Positions 1 to 7,207 are shown, numbered from the stretch's first letter. The stretch is 40,740 nt of DNA from an uncultured Magnetospirillum sp. (GCF_903853455.1 NZ_CAINTR010000009.1:1-40740); one strand, 5' to 3'. The notes: a model not told the origin generated them from the sequence alone. Program-made: numbers and translations.

Positions 1-49
1 CCAGTCGGGGCTCCGCCCCTCCTTACGTCCGGCCCCAGCGGGCAATCAT

Positions 50-97
50 ACCGGCCATCATAGTTGTCGCTCAACCGGCCAAGATAATTGTCGGCGG
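50..97. repeat. two 24-nt direct repeats
   Basis: Units start at 50 and 74. Each begins ACCGGCC and ends TTGTCG within its first 20 nt; the first 20 positions differ at only a few places between copies. A weaker CCGGCC-containing copy may precede them near 29. They lie downstream of the excisionase-like gene on its strand. A perfect 7-bp inverted repeat (102-108 with 115-121) lies between the repeats and that gene and has no T-tract. Role unknown; recombinase or replication-protein binding is possible. Confidence 0.4.
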
Positions 98-152
98 CGA
101 TCCAGCGGTAGGACCCGCTGGAATGTCCCATCTTTGCGACGGCGCGGCATGG

Positions 153-461
153 CTACGATACCGCCGTGCGCTCTGGCGTCCTATCAAGCGCAGGTTTGCG
201 AGGCCGCCCTCTCCCTTTGGGTGCCGGCTTTAGGGGAGTTGGCTCAACACGACCTTGTCCACGGATAAACGCCTCCACGTCCTTCGCCTCGTAGAGACGT
301 TTACGTCCGACCTCGTGGTACCACAAGAGATCGCGAGATAAATGAGCAAGGAAACCAATGCTGAAACCGTATCGGTCACTGACTTGCTGGCGAGACAAAA
401 AACCAGAATCTGGCGACGGATGGAGATAGGCGCGCGTAACGCGCACGTGCCGAGCGGACAT
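153..461 (-). CDS. excisionase-like HTH DNA-binding protein (102 aa)
   Basis: Small basic protein with a MerR/excisionase-type winged helix (roughly residues 18-65: SRQQVSDRYG..., then GRKRLYEAKDVEAFI), the layout of AlpA/Xis-like proteins that select a helix-turn-helix target and direct excision or transcription in integrated elements. The C-terminal tail is proline- and arginine-rich and contains GRGRPRK, an AT-hook-like motif. I start at the ATG at 461, which has AAGGGG about 10 nt upstream; a TTG at 482 would add seven residues. It sits about 480 bp from the attachment site at 937-983, which fits a recombination-directionality factor. It could equally be a plain transcriptional regulator of the element. 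Confidence 0.55.
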   Translation of the reverse strand: MSARHVRVTRAYLHPSPDSGFLSRQQVSDRYGFSIGFLAHLSRDLLWYHEVGRKRLYEAKDVEAFIRGQGRVEPTPLKPAPKGRGRPRKPALDRTPERTAVS

Positions 462-936
462 AGTTATGGACCCCTTGACCAAATGTCAGAGAGTCCGGCT
501 TGCACCGCCCCGGACGGATAGGAGACCTGGCGTGACTTTGCCCCCGTCCCTATCGCGGCGGCACGTTAACTTCGGAGCCGCTCCACGTACTGTCGAGATA
601 TACAGTAATTACCCCGCCTATCCGCACCAAAGCGGGAATACACGCTTGCGGTTAAGGACAATACCGCCATAAGCCCCACTTGGCCCTTACAACATATTTT
701 TGACCGCCCTCGACACCCGCCGCGAGACGGATGCAACGTTAAGTCTAGGCGTCTGACTCTATGTCCCGACCAAGATTCGTTACCGGGACCATCCCACAGC
801 TAGCCTGCGCCGTCAATACGCTTGGGGACAAATCCGGGACAGCAGGCTTGCATTTTGATGCACTCACATGCATCGGCATGCGCTATAACGATATGAATTT
901 AAACGATATTAAGCCAATCACAATGCTGACAACAGG
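462..936. other. non-coding end of the integrated element
   Basis: I see no credible gene here: the open frames have no family resemblance and no ribosome binding sites. It is less GC-rich than the flanking core. It holds the CTGT-N8-ACAG dyad (588-607), several GCATG words at 866-882, and an 8-nt direct repeat AACGATAT at 887-894 and 902-909, about 30-50 bp from the tRNA fragment. Such repeats near an attachment core are often arm-type or accessory protein sites, but that is inference. Confidence 0.4.
588..607. promoter_or_regulatory. palindromic operator resembling a gamma-type LexA box
   Basis: Perfect 6-bp arms TACTGT and ACAGTA are separated by 8 nt, so the core reads CTGT-N8-ACAG, the form of the E. 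coli-type SOS box. Alphaproteobacterial LexA is known to prefer GTTC-N7-GTTC instead, so the host LexA may not bind it. The only plausible gene downstream is the minus-strand excisionase-like gene starting at 461, 127 bp away. An element-encoded repressor is an alternative binder. Confidence 0.4.
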
Positions 937-983
937 CCCTCCGAAGGCAGAGGCCGCTGGTTCGAATCCAGCCGGTTGCGCCA
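937..983 (+). other. attachment site: 3' fragment of tRNA-Arg(CCG)
   Basis: The sequence carries an anticodon loop CTCCGAA (939-945, anticodon CCG), the 3' anticodon strand GGCAG, a 5-nt variable loop, a complete T-arm (GCTGG, TTCGAAT, CCAGC at 956-972), acceptor 3' strand CGGTTGC, discriminator G, and encoded CCA ending at 983. The 5' acceptor strand and D-arm are absent upstream, and the 5' anticodon strand is only partly complementary. This is the half-tRNA left at one end of an element integrated at the anticodon loop. The core genome resumes at 984. Confidence 0.75.
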
Positions 984-1021
984 TTTTCCCCATGTCGTGG
1001 CGCGCGTTCGCCCCTCCCCCG

Positions 1022-1495
1022 TCAGTCCGCCGGCTTTGACCAGCGGGAGGCGGGGTAGCGGTGCCGGGGCTTGGCCGCCGCTTCGGAGGGCGGCTCCGCC
1101 GCCGCCTTCTTTCGCGAATGGCCAAGGCCGCTGGCTTTCGCCAGGGCCGAGCGGCGCTCGGCGTAATCGGGCGCCACCACGGGATAGCTGGCGGGCAGGG
1201 ACCACTTGGCCTTGTACTCCTCCACCGACAGCCCATGAGCTGTCTGGAGGTGTCGTTTAAGCATCTTCTGGGCCTTGCCGCAGTCCAGACAGAGGATGGC
1301 GGCGGGCGTGATCGATTTCTTCACCGGGACGGCGGGCTGCTGCGACTCGACCGGCTCGGGCGGCGGCGCCGAGATGCCGGCCAGGGCCGTGTATGTGGCC
1401 TGGATGAGGCCGGGGAGGTCGTCGGCGGCCACCTCGGCACGTCGCAGATAGGCGGTGACGAGGCGGGCGGTGAGCGCCTTCGTGTTTTCAGCCAT
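1022..1495 (-). CDS. Ros/MucR family zinc-finger transcriptional regulator (157 aa)
   Basis: The central segment has the Ros/MucR zinc finger C-x2-C-x9-H-x4-H (CLDCG...RHLQTAHG), followed by the family's conserved EEYKAKW and [14 protein letters not shown] motifs. N-terminal about 45 residues are helical, as in the oligomerisation region of MucR proteins; the C-terminal tail is basic and alanine-rich. MucR proteins are H-NS-like repressors of surface polysaccharide, motility and horizontally acquired genes in alphaproteobacteria. The start codon overlaps the end of the upstream HU gene by 8 nt (shared ATGGCTGA), so the two are very likely co-translated. The targets cannot be read from the sequence. 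Confidence 0.85.
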   Translation of the reverse strand: MAENTKALTARLVTAYLRRAEVAADDLPGLIQATYTALAGISAPPPEPVESQQPAVPVKKSITPAAILCLDCGKAQKMLKRHLQTAHGLSVEEYKAKWSLPASYPVVAPDYAERRSALAKASGLGHSRKKAAAEPPSEAAAKPRHRYPASRWSKPAD

Positions 1496-1763
1496 TCACC
1501 GCGTCCTTCAGGCCTTTGCCGGCGGAGAACTTGGGGGCCTTGCCCGCCGGGATGGCGATGGTCGCGCCGGTGCTGGGATTGCGTCCCTCGCGGGCGGCTC
1601 GGGCGGAAACCGAGAAAGACCCGAAGCCGACCACTCGCACGTCGTCGCCGGCCTTGAGCGCGGCGGTGATCGCGGCGAAGGTGGCGTCGACGGCCTTGTC
1701 GGAATCGGCCTTGGTCAGGTTGGCGAGTTCGGCCACCTTGGACACGAGATCGGCTTTGTTCAT
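1488..1763 (-). CDS. hup: HU family nucleoid DNA-binding protein (91 aa)
   Basis: Length and motifs are those of HU: N-terminal [12 protein letters not shown] helix pair, VGFGSFSV beta strand, the [10 protein letters not shown] arm, and a [14 protein letters not shown]-terminal end. HU forms dimers that bend DNA and compact the nucleoid. The ATG at 1763 has GGGGAG about 8 nt upstream. The stop overlaps the start of the MucR-type gene, pairing two nucleoid-associated regulators in one transcript. The 94-nt gap to the arsenic operon presumably contains its promoter. IHF is the main alternative, but length and the arm sequence favour HU. Confidence 0.92.
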   Translation of the reverse strand: MNKADLVSKVAELANLTKADSDKAVDATFAAITAALKAGDDVRVVGFGSFSVSARAAREGRNPSTGATIAIPAGKAPKFSAGKGLKDAVNG

Positions 1764-1857
1764 GAAGCACTCCCCTGCTTGGATTTCTCGCCGATAGGGA
1801 TGGCATGGGCGAAAGCCGGCGTCAATGTTCCGCCGTCATGCTTGGCGGAATAGAAGC

Positions 1858-3576
1858 TCATGCCGTCGCGGGCGACCGCCATGGGATCAGCGCGGTGCGC
1901 GGCGACAGCGACCGGCTCACCCGCTCGATGAAGGGGATCTCGGCGCGGCCGCGCTGGGCCAGCAGGGGATCGGCGGTGCCGCTGGCCAGCAGGCTTTGAT
2001 TGACGATCCAGGCGAAGGGCGCGATGCCGGCCCGCGCCAGATCCTGTTGCAGCCGTTCCGCCTCGTGGACCGGGGTCGCCTCGGCCAGGGTCACGATCAG
2101 CGTCCGGGTGAAGGCCGGGTCGCGCAGGCGGGGCAGCAGGGAGCGGACGGCGTCGGGCAGGTCGGCCTGGGTGCGCGACACCTCGCGATGATAGGCCTCG
2201 GCGGCATCCAGCAGCAGGATGGTGTGGCCGGTGGGGGCGGTGTCCAGCACCACGAAGCCGTCCTTGCCGCCGTCGACGGTGCGGGCGAAGGCCCGGAACA
2301 CCGCGATCTCCTCGGTGCAGGGCGAGCGCAGATCCTCCTCCAGCATGGCGCGGCCGGCGGCGTCGAGGCTGCCGCCCGCCTTGGCCAGAACCTCGTCGCG
2401 ATAATCGGCGACCTCGCGCTCCGGGTCGATGCGGGTGACGGTCAGGCCCGCCACCTCGCCCGCCACCGCGTCGCGCACATGGGCGGCGGGATCGGTGGTG
2501 GACAGGGTCACGGAATGGCCTTGCCGGGTCAGGGCGACGGCGATGGCGGCGGCCAGGGTGGTCTTGCCGACGCCGCCCTTGCCCATGGTCATGATCACCC
2601 CGTGGCCGGCGGCGGCGATCTCGGCCACCAGCGCCTCCAGCCCGCCGGGCAGGACCAGGGGCGGCAGCGGGTCCAGGCTGGGCGGAACCGGGATGTCGGC
2701 GGCGCTCATGGCCCGCAAGGAAGCGAGGCCGACAGTGCCCTGGGGCAGCAACGGCGTCTCGCTGCGGGGCAGCCGGGCCAGCCCGGCCGGCATGCCGGCC
2801 AGGGCGGCGCGGCCTCGCTCGGTCATGGCATCGGCGATGGCGTCGCCCGGCTGGGCGGCGGCGAATGTTCCATTGAGGGCGAGGCGCAGATTGCTGACCC
2901 CCAATTCGGCCAGCTCGCCCCTGGTGCGCTCGGCCTCGCGCAGGGCCGAGGGCTCGGGACGGCTGACCAGGACCAGGGTGGTGACCGCCGGGTCGGCCAG
3001 TTGGGCGACGGTGGCGGCATACAGCGCCTTCTGCTTCTCCAGCCCGGCCAGCGGTCCCAGGCAGGACGCGCCACCGGTGGAGGACGCGATGAACTCGGTC
3101 CAGGCCGAGGGCAGGGTCAGCAGGCGGAGCGTATGGCCGGTGGGGGCGGTGTCGAAGATGACGTGGTCGAACGCGGCGGTGGTCCCGGGATCGCCCAGCA
3201 GCTTGGCGAATTCGTCGAAGGCGGCGATTTCCACGGTGCAGGCGCCGGAGAACTGCTCCTCCATGCTGGCGATGGCGGCGGCGGGCAGGATGCCGCGATA
3301 GGGACCGACCATGCGCTCCTTATAGACGAAGGCGGCGGCTTCCGGGTCGATGTTCAACGCGAACAGGCCGGGAGCGCCGGCGATGGCGGTGGGCGTCGCG
3401 GTCAACGCCGTGCCCAGCACCTCGTCCAGGTTGGAGGCGGGATCGGTGCTGACGATCAGCACCTGGCCGCCGGCTTCGGCCAGGGCGAGGCCGGTGGCGC
3501 AGGACAGCGAGGTCTTGCCGACGCCGCCCTTGCCGGTGAAGAACAGGATGCGGGTGCCGACCGTGGGCAGGGCCAT
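1858..3576 (-). CDS. arsA: ArsA arsenite-stimulated ATPase, two-domain (572 aa)
   Basis: Energises arsenite export by the membrane permease. It has two homologous halves, each with a deviant Walker A (GKGGVGKTS near residue 18; GKGGVGKTT near 333) and a DTAPTGHT signal-transduction motif. Three cysteines fall where the arsenite site is expected: residues 113, 172 and about 420, matching Cys113, Cys172 and Cys422 of the E. coli enzyme. The start is the ATG at 3576, whose A is also the last base of the arsD stop codon (TGATG), so translation is coupled. The frame stays open upstream through arsD, but that part is not ArsA-like. It is the last gene of the operon. Confidence 0.95.
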   Translation of the reverse strand: MALPTVGTRILFFTGKGGVGKTSLSCATGLALAEAGGQVLIVSTDPASNLDEVLGTALTATPTAIAGAPGLFALNIDPEAAAFVYKERMVGPYRGILPAAAIASMEEQFSGACTVEIAAFDEFAKLLGDPGTTAAFDHVIFDTAPTGHTLRLLTLPSAWTEFIASSTGGASCLGPLAGLEKQKALYAATVAQLADPAVTTLVLVSRPEPSALREAERTRGELAELGVSNLRLALNGTFAAAQPGDAIADAMTERGRAALAGMPAGLARLPRSETPLLPQGTVGLASLRAMSAADIPVPPSLDPLPPLVLPGGLEALVAEIAAAGHGVIMTMGKGGVGKTTLAAAIAVALTRQGHSVTLSTTDPAAHVRDAVAGEVAGLTVTRIDPEREVADYRDEVLAKAGGSLDAAGRAMLEEDLRSPCTEEIAVFRAFARTVDGGKDGFVVLDTAPTGHTILLLDAAEAYHREVSRTQADLPDAVRSLLPRLRDPAFTRTLIVTLAEATPVHEAERLQQDLARAGIAPFAWIVNQSLLASGTADPLLAQRGRAEIPFIERVSRSLSPRTALIPWRSPATA

Positions 3577-3944
3577 CAGCAGCAGCCGGATTTGGGCGAG
3601 CAGCAGGACCCGCCGGCGGCGACCGCGATGCGGGGCTTGGGCTGGACAAGCCCCAGCTTGGCCGCCAGTTGGTCGCGCGACAGGTAGACGCCGGTGGAAA
3701 CGATATGGCCGTCCACGGCGATGATGGGCAGGCGGTCCATGCCGGCTTCCATCTCCTTGATCACCGCCGGATTGGCGGCGAATTCCTGCGGCTCGGTGCC
3801 CAGGTTGTAGCGCTGCACGGCGATCCCCTGCTCGGCCACCCAGTTCAGGTCGGCGGCGAAGGCGACCAGGGCGGGATCGACCTCGGGACCGCAGATTCCG
3901 GTGGAGCAGCACATGGCGGGGTCGTAGACTTCAAGCTTGGTCAT
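3576..3944 (-). CDS. arsD: ArsD arsenite metallochaperone (122 aa)
   Basis: ArsD hands As(III) to ArsA and increases its affinity; it is also a weak repressor. Visible features are the thioredoxin-like N-terminus with the essential cysteines in AMCCSTGICGP (residues 12, 13 and 18), a conserved LPIIAVDG strand, and C-terminal vicinal cysteine pairs (SCCSPKSGCC). Start ATG 3944 overlaps the acr3 stop codon by 4 nt (ATGA); the stop overlaps the arsA start. Full family length with every metal-binding cysteine pair retained, so it should be functional. Confidence 0.95.
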   Translation of the reverse strand: MTKLEVYDPAMCCSTGICGPEVDPALVAFAADLNWVAEQGIAVQRYNLGTEPQEFAANPAVIKEMEAGMDRLPIIAVDGHIVSTGVYLSRDQLAAKLGLVQPKPRIAVAAGGSCCSPKSGCC

Positions 3945-4969
3945 GACGGTCTCCCGGATTCGTACCAGCCCTTGCTGGCGTTGACGATTTTCACCACCGA
4001 CAGCATCACCGGCACCTCGATCAGCACGCCCACCACGGTGGCCAGCGCCGCGCCCGAGTGGAAGCCGAACAGGCTGATGGCGGCGGCCACCGCCAGTTCG
4101 AAGAAGTTGCTGGCGCCGATCAGGGCCGAGGGGCCGGCGACGCAATGGGCGACGCCCAGCTTCCTGCTCAGCAGATAGGCGAGGCCAGAGTTGAAGTAGA
4201 CCTGGATGGTGATGGGCACCGCCAGCATGAGGATGACCAGCGGCTGGGCGATGATCTGCTCGCCCTGGAACCCGAACAGCAGCACCAGGGTGGTCAGCAA
4301 CGCCACCAGCGACAGGGGCCCCAGCATGGCCAGGGTGGCGGCCAGGGCCTGCGGCCCCCGGCTCAGCAGCAGCTTGCGCCAGACTTGGGCGACGATCACC
4401 GGCACCACGATGTAAAGCACCACCGACAGCAGCAGGGTGTCCCACGGCACGGTGATGGAGGACAGGCCCAGCAACAGGCCGACGATGGGAGCGAAGGCGA
4501 AGACCATGATCAGGTCGTTGAGCGCCACTTGGCTCAGGGTGAAGTGGGGCTCGCCATGGGTCAGGTTGGACCATACGAACACCATGGCGGTGCAGGGCGC
4601 CGCCGCCAGCAGGATCAGGCCGGCCATATAGCTGTCGATCTGGTCGGCCGGCAGATAGGGCTTGAACAGATGGCTGATGAACACCCAGCCCAGCAGCGCC
4701 ATGGAGAACGGCTTGACGCCCCAGTTGATGAACAGGGTGACGCCGATGCCCTTCCAATGCTCCTTGACCTGATGCAGCGCGCCGAAATCGATCTTCAGCA
4801 GCATGGGGATGATCATCAGCCAGATCAGCGCCGCCACCGGCAGATTGACCTTGGCCACCTCCATCCCGCCGATGGCGTGGAACGGCGCCGGGAAGACATG
4901 ACCCAGCGCCACCCCGGCGACGATGCACAGCCCCACCCACAGCGTCAGATAGCGTTCGAACAGGTTCAT
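3941..4969 (-). CDS. acr3: Acr3-type arsenite efflux permease (342 aa)
   Basis: Inner-membrane As(III) exporter of the ACR3 (BART superfamily) type, not the ArsB type. About ten hydrophobic segments are seen. Family-specific motifs include LIWLMIIPMLLKIDF, AAAPCTAMVFVWSNL with the conserved essential cysteine, and GVLIEVPVML with the conserved glutamate near the C-terminus. With ArsA in the same operon it is probably ATP-driven. It starts 1 nt after the end of the upstream arsC and overlaps arsD by 4 nt. Confidence 0.95.
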   Translation of the reverse strand: MNLFERYLTLWVGLCIVAGVALGHVFPAPFHAIGGMEVAKVNLPVAALIWLMIIPMLLKIDFGALHQVKEHWKGIGVTLFINWGVKPFSMALLGWVFISHLFKPYLPADQIDSYMAGLILLAAAPCTAMVFVWSNLTHGEPHFTLSQVALNDLIMVFAFAPIVGLLLGLSSITVPWDTLLLSVVLYIVVPVIVAQVWRKLLLSRGPQALAATLAMLGPLSLVALLTTLVLLFGFQGEQIIAQPLVILMLAVPITIQVYFNSGLAYLLSRKLGVAHCVAGPSALIGASNFFELAVAAAISLFGFHSGAALATVVGVLIEVPVMLSVVKIVNASKGWYESGRPS

Positions 4970-4970
4970 C

Positions 4971-5429
4971 CTAGACCTCGCCCGCCCGGTCGGGGCCGAG
5001 TTCGATCAGCTTGCGTATCTTGGCCTCGATCATGGCGTAGACCTTGCGGAATTCGGCCAGCCGCTCGTCATGGGTGCCCTCGGCGGCGGCGGGGTCGGGG
5101 AAGCCCAGATGGACCTTGGACGGATGGCCCGGCCAGATGGGGCAGACTTCGCCCGCCGCGTTGTCGCAGACGGTGATCACCAGATCCATCCGAGGCGCAT
5201 CGGGCAGGGCGAACTCGTCCCACGACTTGGAGCGGAAGCCTTCGGTGGAATGGCCCTTCTCCTTGAGGACTTCGAGGGACAGCGGGTTGACCTTGCCGGT
5301 GGGCTGGCTGCCGGCGCTGTAGGCCTTCCACTTGCCGCCGCCGAGATCGTTGATCAGGCATTCGCCCAGCACGCTGCGGGCCGAATTGCCGGTGCACAGG
5401 ACGAGGACGTTGATGGGCGTGTTGGTCAT
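4971..5429 (-). CDS. arsC: arsenate reductase ArsC, LMW-phosphatase/thioredoxin type (152 aa)
   Basis: Reduces As(V) to As(III) in the cytoplasm. The fold is that of low-molecular-weight tyrosine phosphatases: P-loop C-x5-R as CTGNSAR (Cys12 to Arg18), the SKSWDEF and DLVITVCDNA segments, and the FPDP general-acid aspartate. The second redox cysteine pair is in VCDNAAGEVCP, the mark of thioredoxin-coupled (pI258-like) enzymes. It is the downstream copy of two arsC genes; the pair share most motifs and probably arose by duplication or were recruited together. Gap to the other copy is 19 nt. Confidence 0.93.
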   Translation of the reverse strand: MTNTPINVLVLCTGNSARSVLGECLINDLGGGKWKAYSAGSQPTGKVNPLSLEVLKEKGHSTEGFRSKSWDEFALPDAPRMDLVITVCDNAAGEVCPIWPGHPSKVHLGFPDPAAAEGTHDERLAEFRKVYAMIEAKIRKLIELGPDRAGEV

Positions 5430-5448
5430 GACGATGGAGTCCTTGGGT

Positions 5449-5949
5449 TCAGTGTGCGCTCTTGCCGATCTCGTCGAGGCGCTTTTGCAGGGACAGGCGA
5501 TCCAGCGAGCGGATCGGCAAGGCGGCGAAAATGTTGATCCGGGTGGCGAGCATGCGCATGACGTCGCCGCAGAAGGCGGCCTTCTCGGCCTCGGATCCTT
5601 CGAAGCCGGCCGGATCGGGGACGCCCCAATGGGCGGTCATGGGCTGGCCCGGCCAGATGGGGCAGACCTCGCCGGCGGCGTTGTCGCAGACGGTGAAGAC
5701 GAAATCCAATTCGGGGGCGCCGGGCCGGGCGAACTCGTCCCACGACTTGGAGCGCAGACCCTCGGTCGGGTAATTGGTCCGCTTCAGCAAGGCCAGGACC
5801 GTCGGGTCGATGCTGCCCTTGGGGTGGCTGCCGGCGCTGAACGCCTTGAACTTGCCGGACAGGTCGCGGTTGAGGATGGCCTCGGCCAGCACGCTGCGGG
5901 CCGAATTGCCGGTGCACAGGAACAGGACGTTGTAGACTTTCTCGCTCAT
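5449..5949 (-). CDS. arsC: arsenate reductase ArsC, second copy (166 aa)
   Basis: Same family as the 4971-5429 gene: P-loop CTGNSARS at residues 12-19, SKSWDEFARPGAP, TVCDNAAGEVCPIWPG and VPDPAG. It is longer at the C-terminus, with an extra helical tail (NIFAALPIRSLDRLSLQKRL). I start at ATG 5949, which overlaps the arsR stop by 4 nt (ATGA); the frame upstream is just antisense to nothing known and overlaps arsR. Being first after arsR, it is probably the most strongly translated structural gene. Why two copies are kept is not visible from sequence. Confidence 0.93.
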   Translation of the reverse strand: MSEKVYNVLFLCTGNSARSVLAEAILNRDLSGKFKAFSAGSHPKGSIDPTVLALLKRTNYPTEGLRSKSWDEFARPGAPELDFVFTVCDNAAGEVCPIWPGQPMTAHWGVPDPAGFEGSEAEKAAFCGDVMRMLATRINIFAALPIRSLDRLSLQKRLDEIGKSAH

Positions 5950-6362
5950 GGTGGTCCCCCACAGCAGGTGGTTACCGCCGGAGCATTCGGACCGAGTGCG
6001 GCGCGCCCCTGGTCGCACAGGACCTGGACCGGCACCGCGTTGACCAGGGCCAGGACCCGGCGGTCCTCGGCGAGGGTCGGATCGTCCGCCAGGGACGCGC
6101 CGACCAGGGCGAGGAAGGACAGGGCATAGGGGTTGAGGGTGCGTTCGGCCAAGCGGTAATAGGCCCACTTGCCCTCCCGGCGCTGCTGAAGCAGGCCGGC
6201 GGTCTTCAACCCCGCCAGATGCTTGGACACGGTGGCGGGCGCAAGGTCCAACACCGTGGTGATCTGGCAGACGCACAACTCGCCGCCTTCCAGCAGCTTC
6301 AGGATACGCACCCGGCTGGGATCGGCGACGGCTTTGGCGACGGTCTCGAATGTCTCAAGCAT
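5946..6362 (-). CDS. arsR: ArsR family arsenic-responsive repressor (138 aa)
   Basis: Winged-helix ArsR/SmtB repressor, first gene of the ars operon. Residues about 28-34 (ELCVCQI) resemble the ELCVCDLC arsenite-binding box of the E. coli-type repressor but the third cysteine is missing; a C-terminal TTCCGG and another cysteine near residue 120 could supply further ligands. The recognition helix is in APATVSKHLAGLKTAGL. I choose the ATG at 6362 over the upstream ATG at 6407 because a dyad suited to be its operator lies between them (6380-6401). Metal-free repressor would block its own operon; As(III) would release it. Confidence 0.9.
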   Translation of the reverse strand: MLETFETVAKAVADPSRVRILKLLEGGELCVCQITTVLDLAPATVSKHLAGLKTAGLLQQRREGKWAYYRLAERTLNPYALSFLALVGASLADDPTLAEDRRVLALVNAVPVQVLCDQGRAALGPNAPAVTTCCGGPP

Positions 6363-6379
6363 GGCGGGGACGGTAGCCT

Positions 6380-6401
6380 CATTTCGCTGTATGGCAAAAT
6401 G
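6380..6401. promoter_or_regulatory. candidate ArsR operator
   Basis: An inverted repeat with arms CATTTCGC (6380-6387) and GCAAAATG (6394-6401), matching at 7 of 8 positions around a 6-nt spacer, lies 18 nt upstream of the arsR ATG at 6362. Position and AT-richness fit an autoregulatory operator of the ars operon. The assignment to ArsR is inference from location. Confidence 0.5.
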
Positions 6402-6446
6402 ATACATTCGTGACGGTGCCGTTGCAAGCGGGAATGACGACCGTGC

Positions 6447-7055
6447 TCAGGGAGCCTTGGGCGGCGTCAATCCGTTCAGCACCATGTCGGAATAGGTGGC
6501 GATGACCTGTTCCTTGCTCAGGCGGCCATGGGGGCGGAACCAGGTGCAGACGCCGGTCAGCATGGACAGGATGCCATAGGCGGCGACGCTGGCATCGCCG
6601 AAGTGGAACCGGCCCTGGCTCTCGCCCTGGTGCAGGATGGCGATCAGGTGGCGTTCGTACTGCCGCCGCAGGGCGACGATTTCCTCGTAGTGATTGGGTT
6701 CCAGGCTGCGCAGTTCCGAATAGCCGATGAACACCTCGCGCTTGCGGACGATGTGGTAGGTGACGTGGAAGGTGATGAAGGCCTTCAGGCGCTCCACCGG
6801 GTCCTGGGCGTCGGTGTCGGCCCGGATCTGGTCGAACTGGCGGAACAGCTCGTCCATATGGACCTTGATCAGGTCGTAGAGCAGGTCTTCCTTGGTGCTG
6901 ATGTGATTGTAGAGCGAGCCCACCTGGATACCGACCTCGGAGGCCAGCTGGCGCAGGCTCATGGCTTCGAAGCCGTGCTCGTAGATGAGTTTCAGCCCGG
7001 CCTTGCGGATGGCCTCCATGGTCTTGGGGCCGTGCGAGCCGATGGTGCGGGCCAT
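6447..7055 (-). CDS. TetR/AcrR family transcriptional regulator (202 aa)
   Basis: N-terminal TetR HTH, about residues 12-60: TMEAIRKAGLKLIYEHGFEAMSLRQLASEVGIQVGSLYNHISTKEDLL, with the family's GSLYNHI recognition helix. The C-terminal ligand domain contains FITFHVTYHIVRKREVFIGYSELRSLEP, a pattern seen in regulators of acyl-CoA and fatty-acid metabolism, though the ligand cannot be read. Start at ATG 7055, with AGGA about 12 nt upstream; a longer frame upstream crosses a palindrome that is better read as its operator. It stands alone: ars lies downstream on the same strand (85 nt from the arsR start), and a response regulator ends upstream. Confidence 0.85.
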   Translation of the reverse strand: MARTIGSHGPKTMEAIRKAGLKLIYEHGFEAMSLRQLASEVGIQVGSLYNHISTKEDLLYDLIKVHMDELFRQFDQIRADTDAQDPVERLKAFITFHVTYHIVRKREVFIGYSELRSLEPNHYEEIVALRRQYERHLIAILHQGESQGRFHFGDASVAAYGILSMLTGVCTWFRPHGRLSKEQVIATYSDMVLNGLTPPKAP

Positions 7056-7095
7056 GGGAGGGGGATTCCTGTCAGACGGAGTAACGTCATACCGA

Positions 7096-7122
7096 CGAGC
7101 GAATGAATCATACATTCGCTCG
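7096..7122. promoter_or_regulatory. perfect palindrome upstream of the TetR gene, candidate operator
   Basis: Arms of 10 bp, CGAGCGAATG (7096-7105) and CATTCGCTCG (7113-7122), flank a 7-nt spacer, 41 nt upstream of the TetR start. Length and spacing fit a TetR-family autoregulatory site. Confidence 0.6.
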
Positions 7123-7207
7123 GAGTTGCGGCCAAGGGCCGGCGCGCCACAAGGCGCGAAAGCCAAGGGATGCGGCACGCATCCCGCCCGGCGACTGAGG
7201 GGCGGGA

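Larger units (their letters stand above)
1..983. mobile_element. right end of an integrated element (left part outside the window)
   Basis: The stretch ends in a 3' tRNA-Arg fragment at 937-983 with no 5' half beside it, which is what site-specific integration into a tRNA gene leaves at the distal end. Because the fragment reads on the plus strand, the intact tRNA and most of the element should lie left of the window. Inside are an excisionase-like gene (153-461), direct repeats (50-97) and a long non-coding stretch (462-936). No integrase is visible here. The extent and nature of the element are inference. Confidence 0.6.

Noticed and set aside
883-1236. Minus-strand open frames with RLDSNQRPLPS-type words
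   Set aside because: Antisense reading of the tRNA-Arg fragment fused with shadows of the MucR gene.
1825-3687. Long plus-strand open frame opposite arsA
   Set aside because: Low-complexity Gly/Gln/Ala-rich product; it mirrors the GC-rich third-position bias of arsA.
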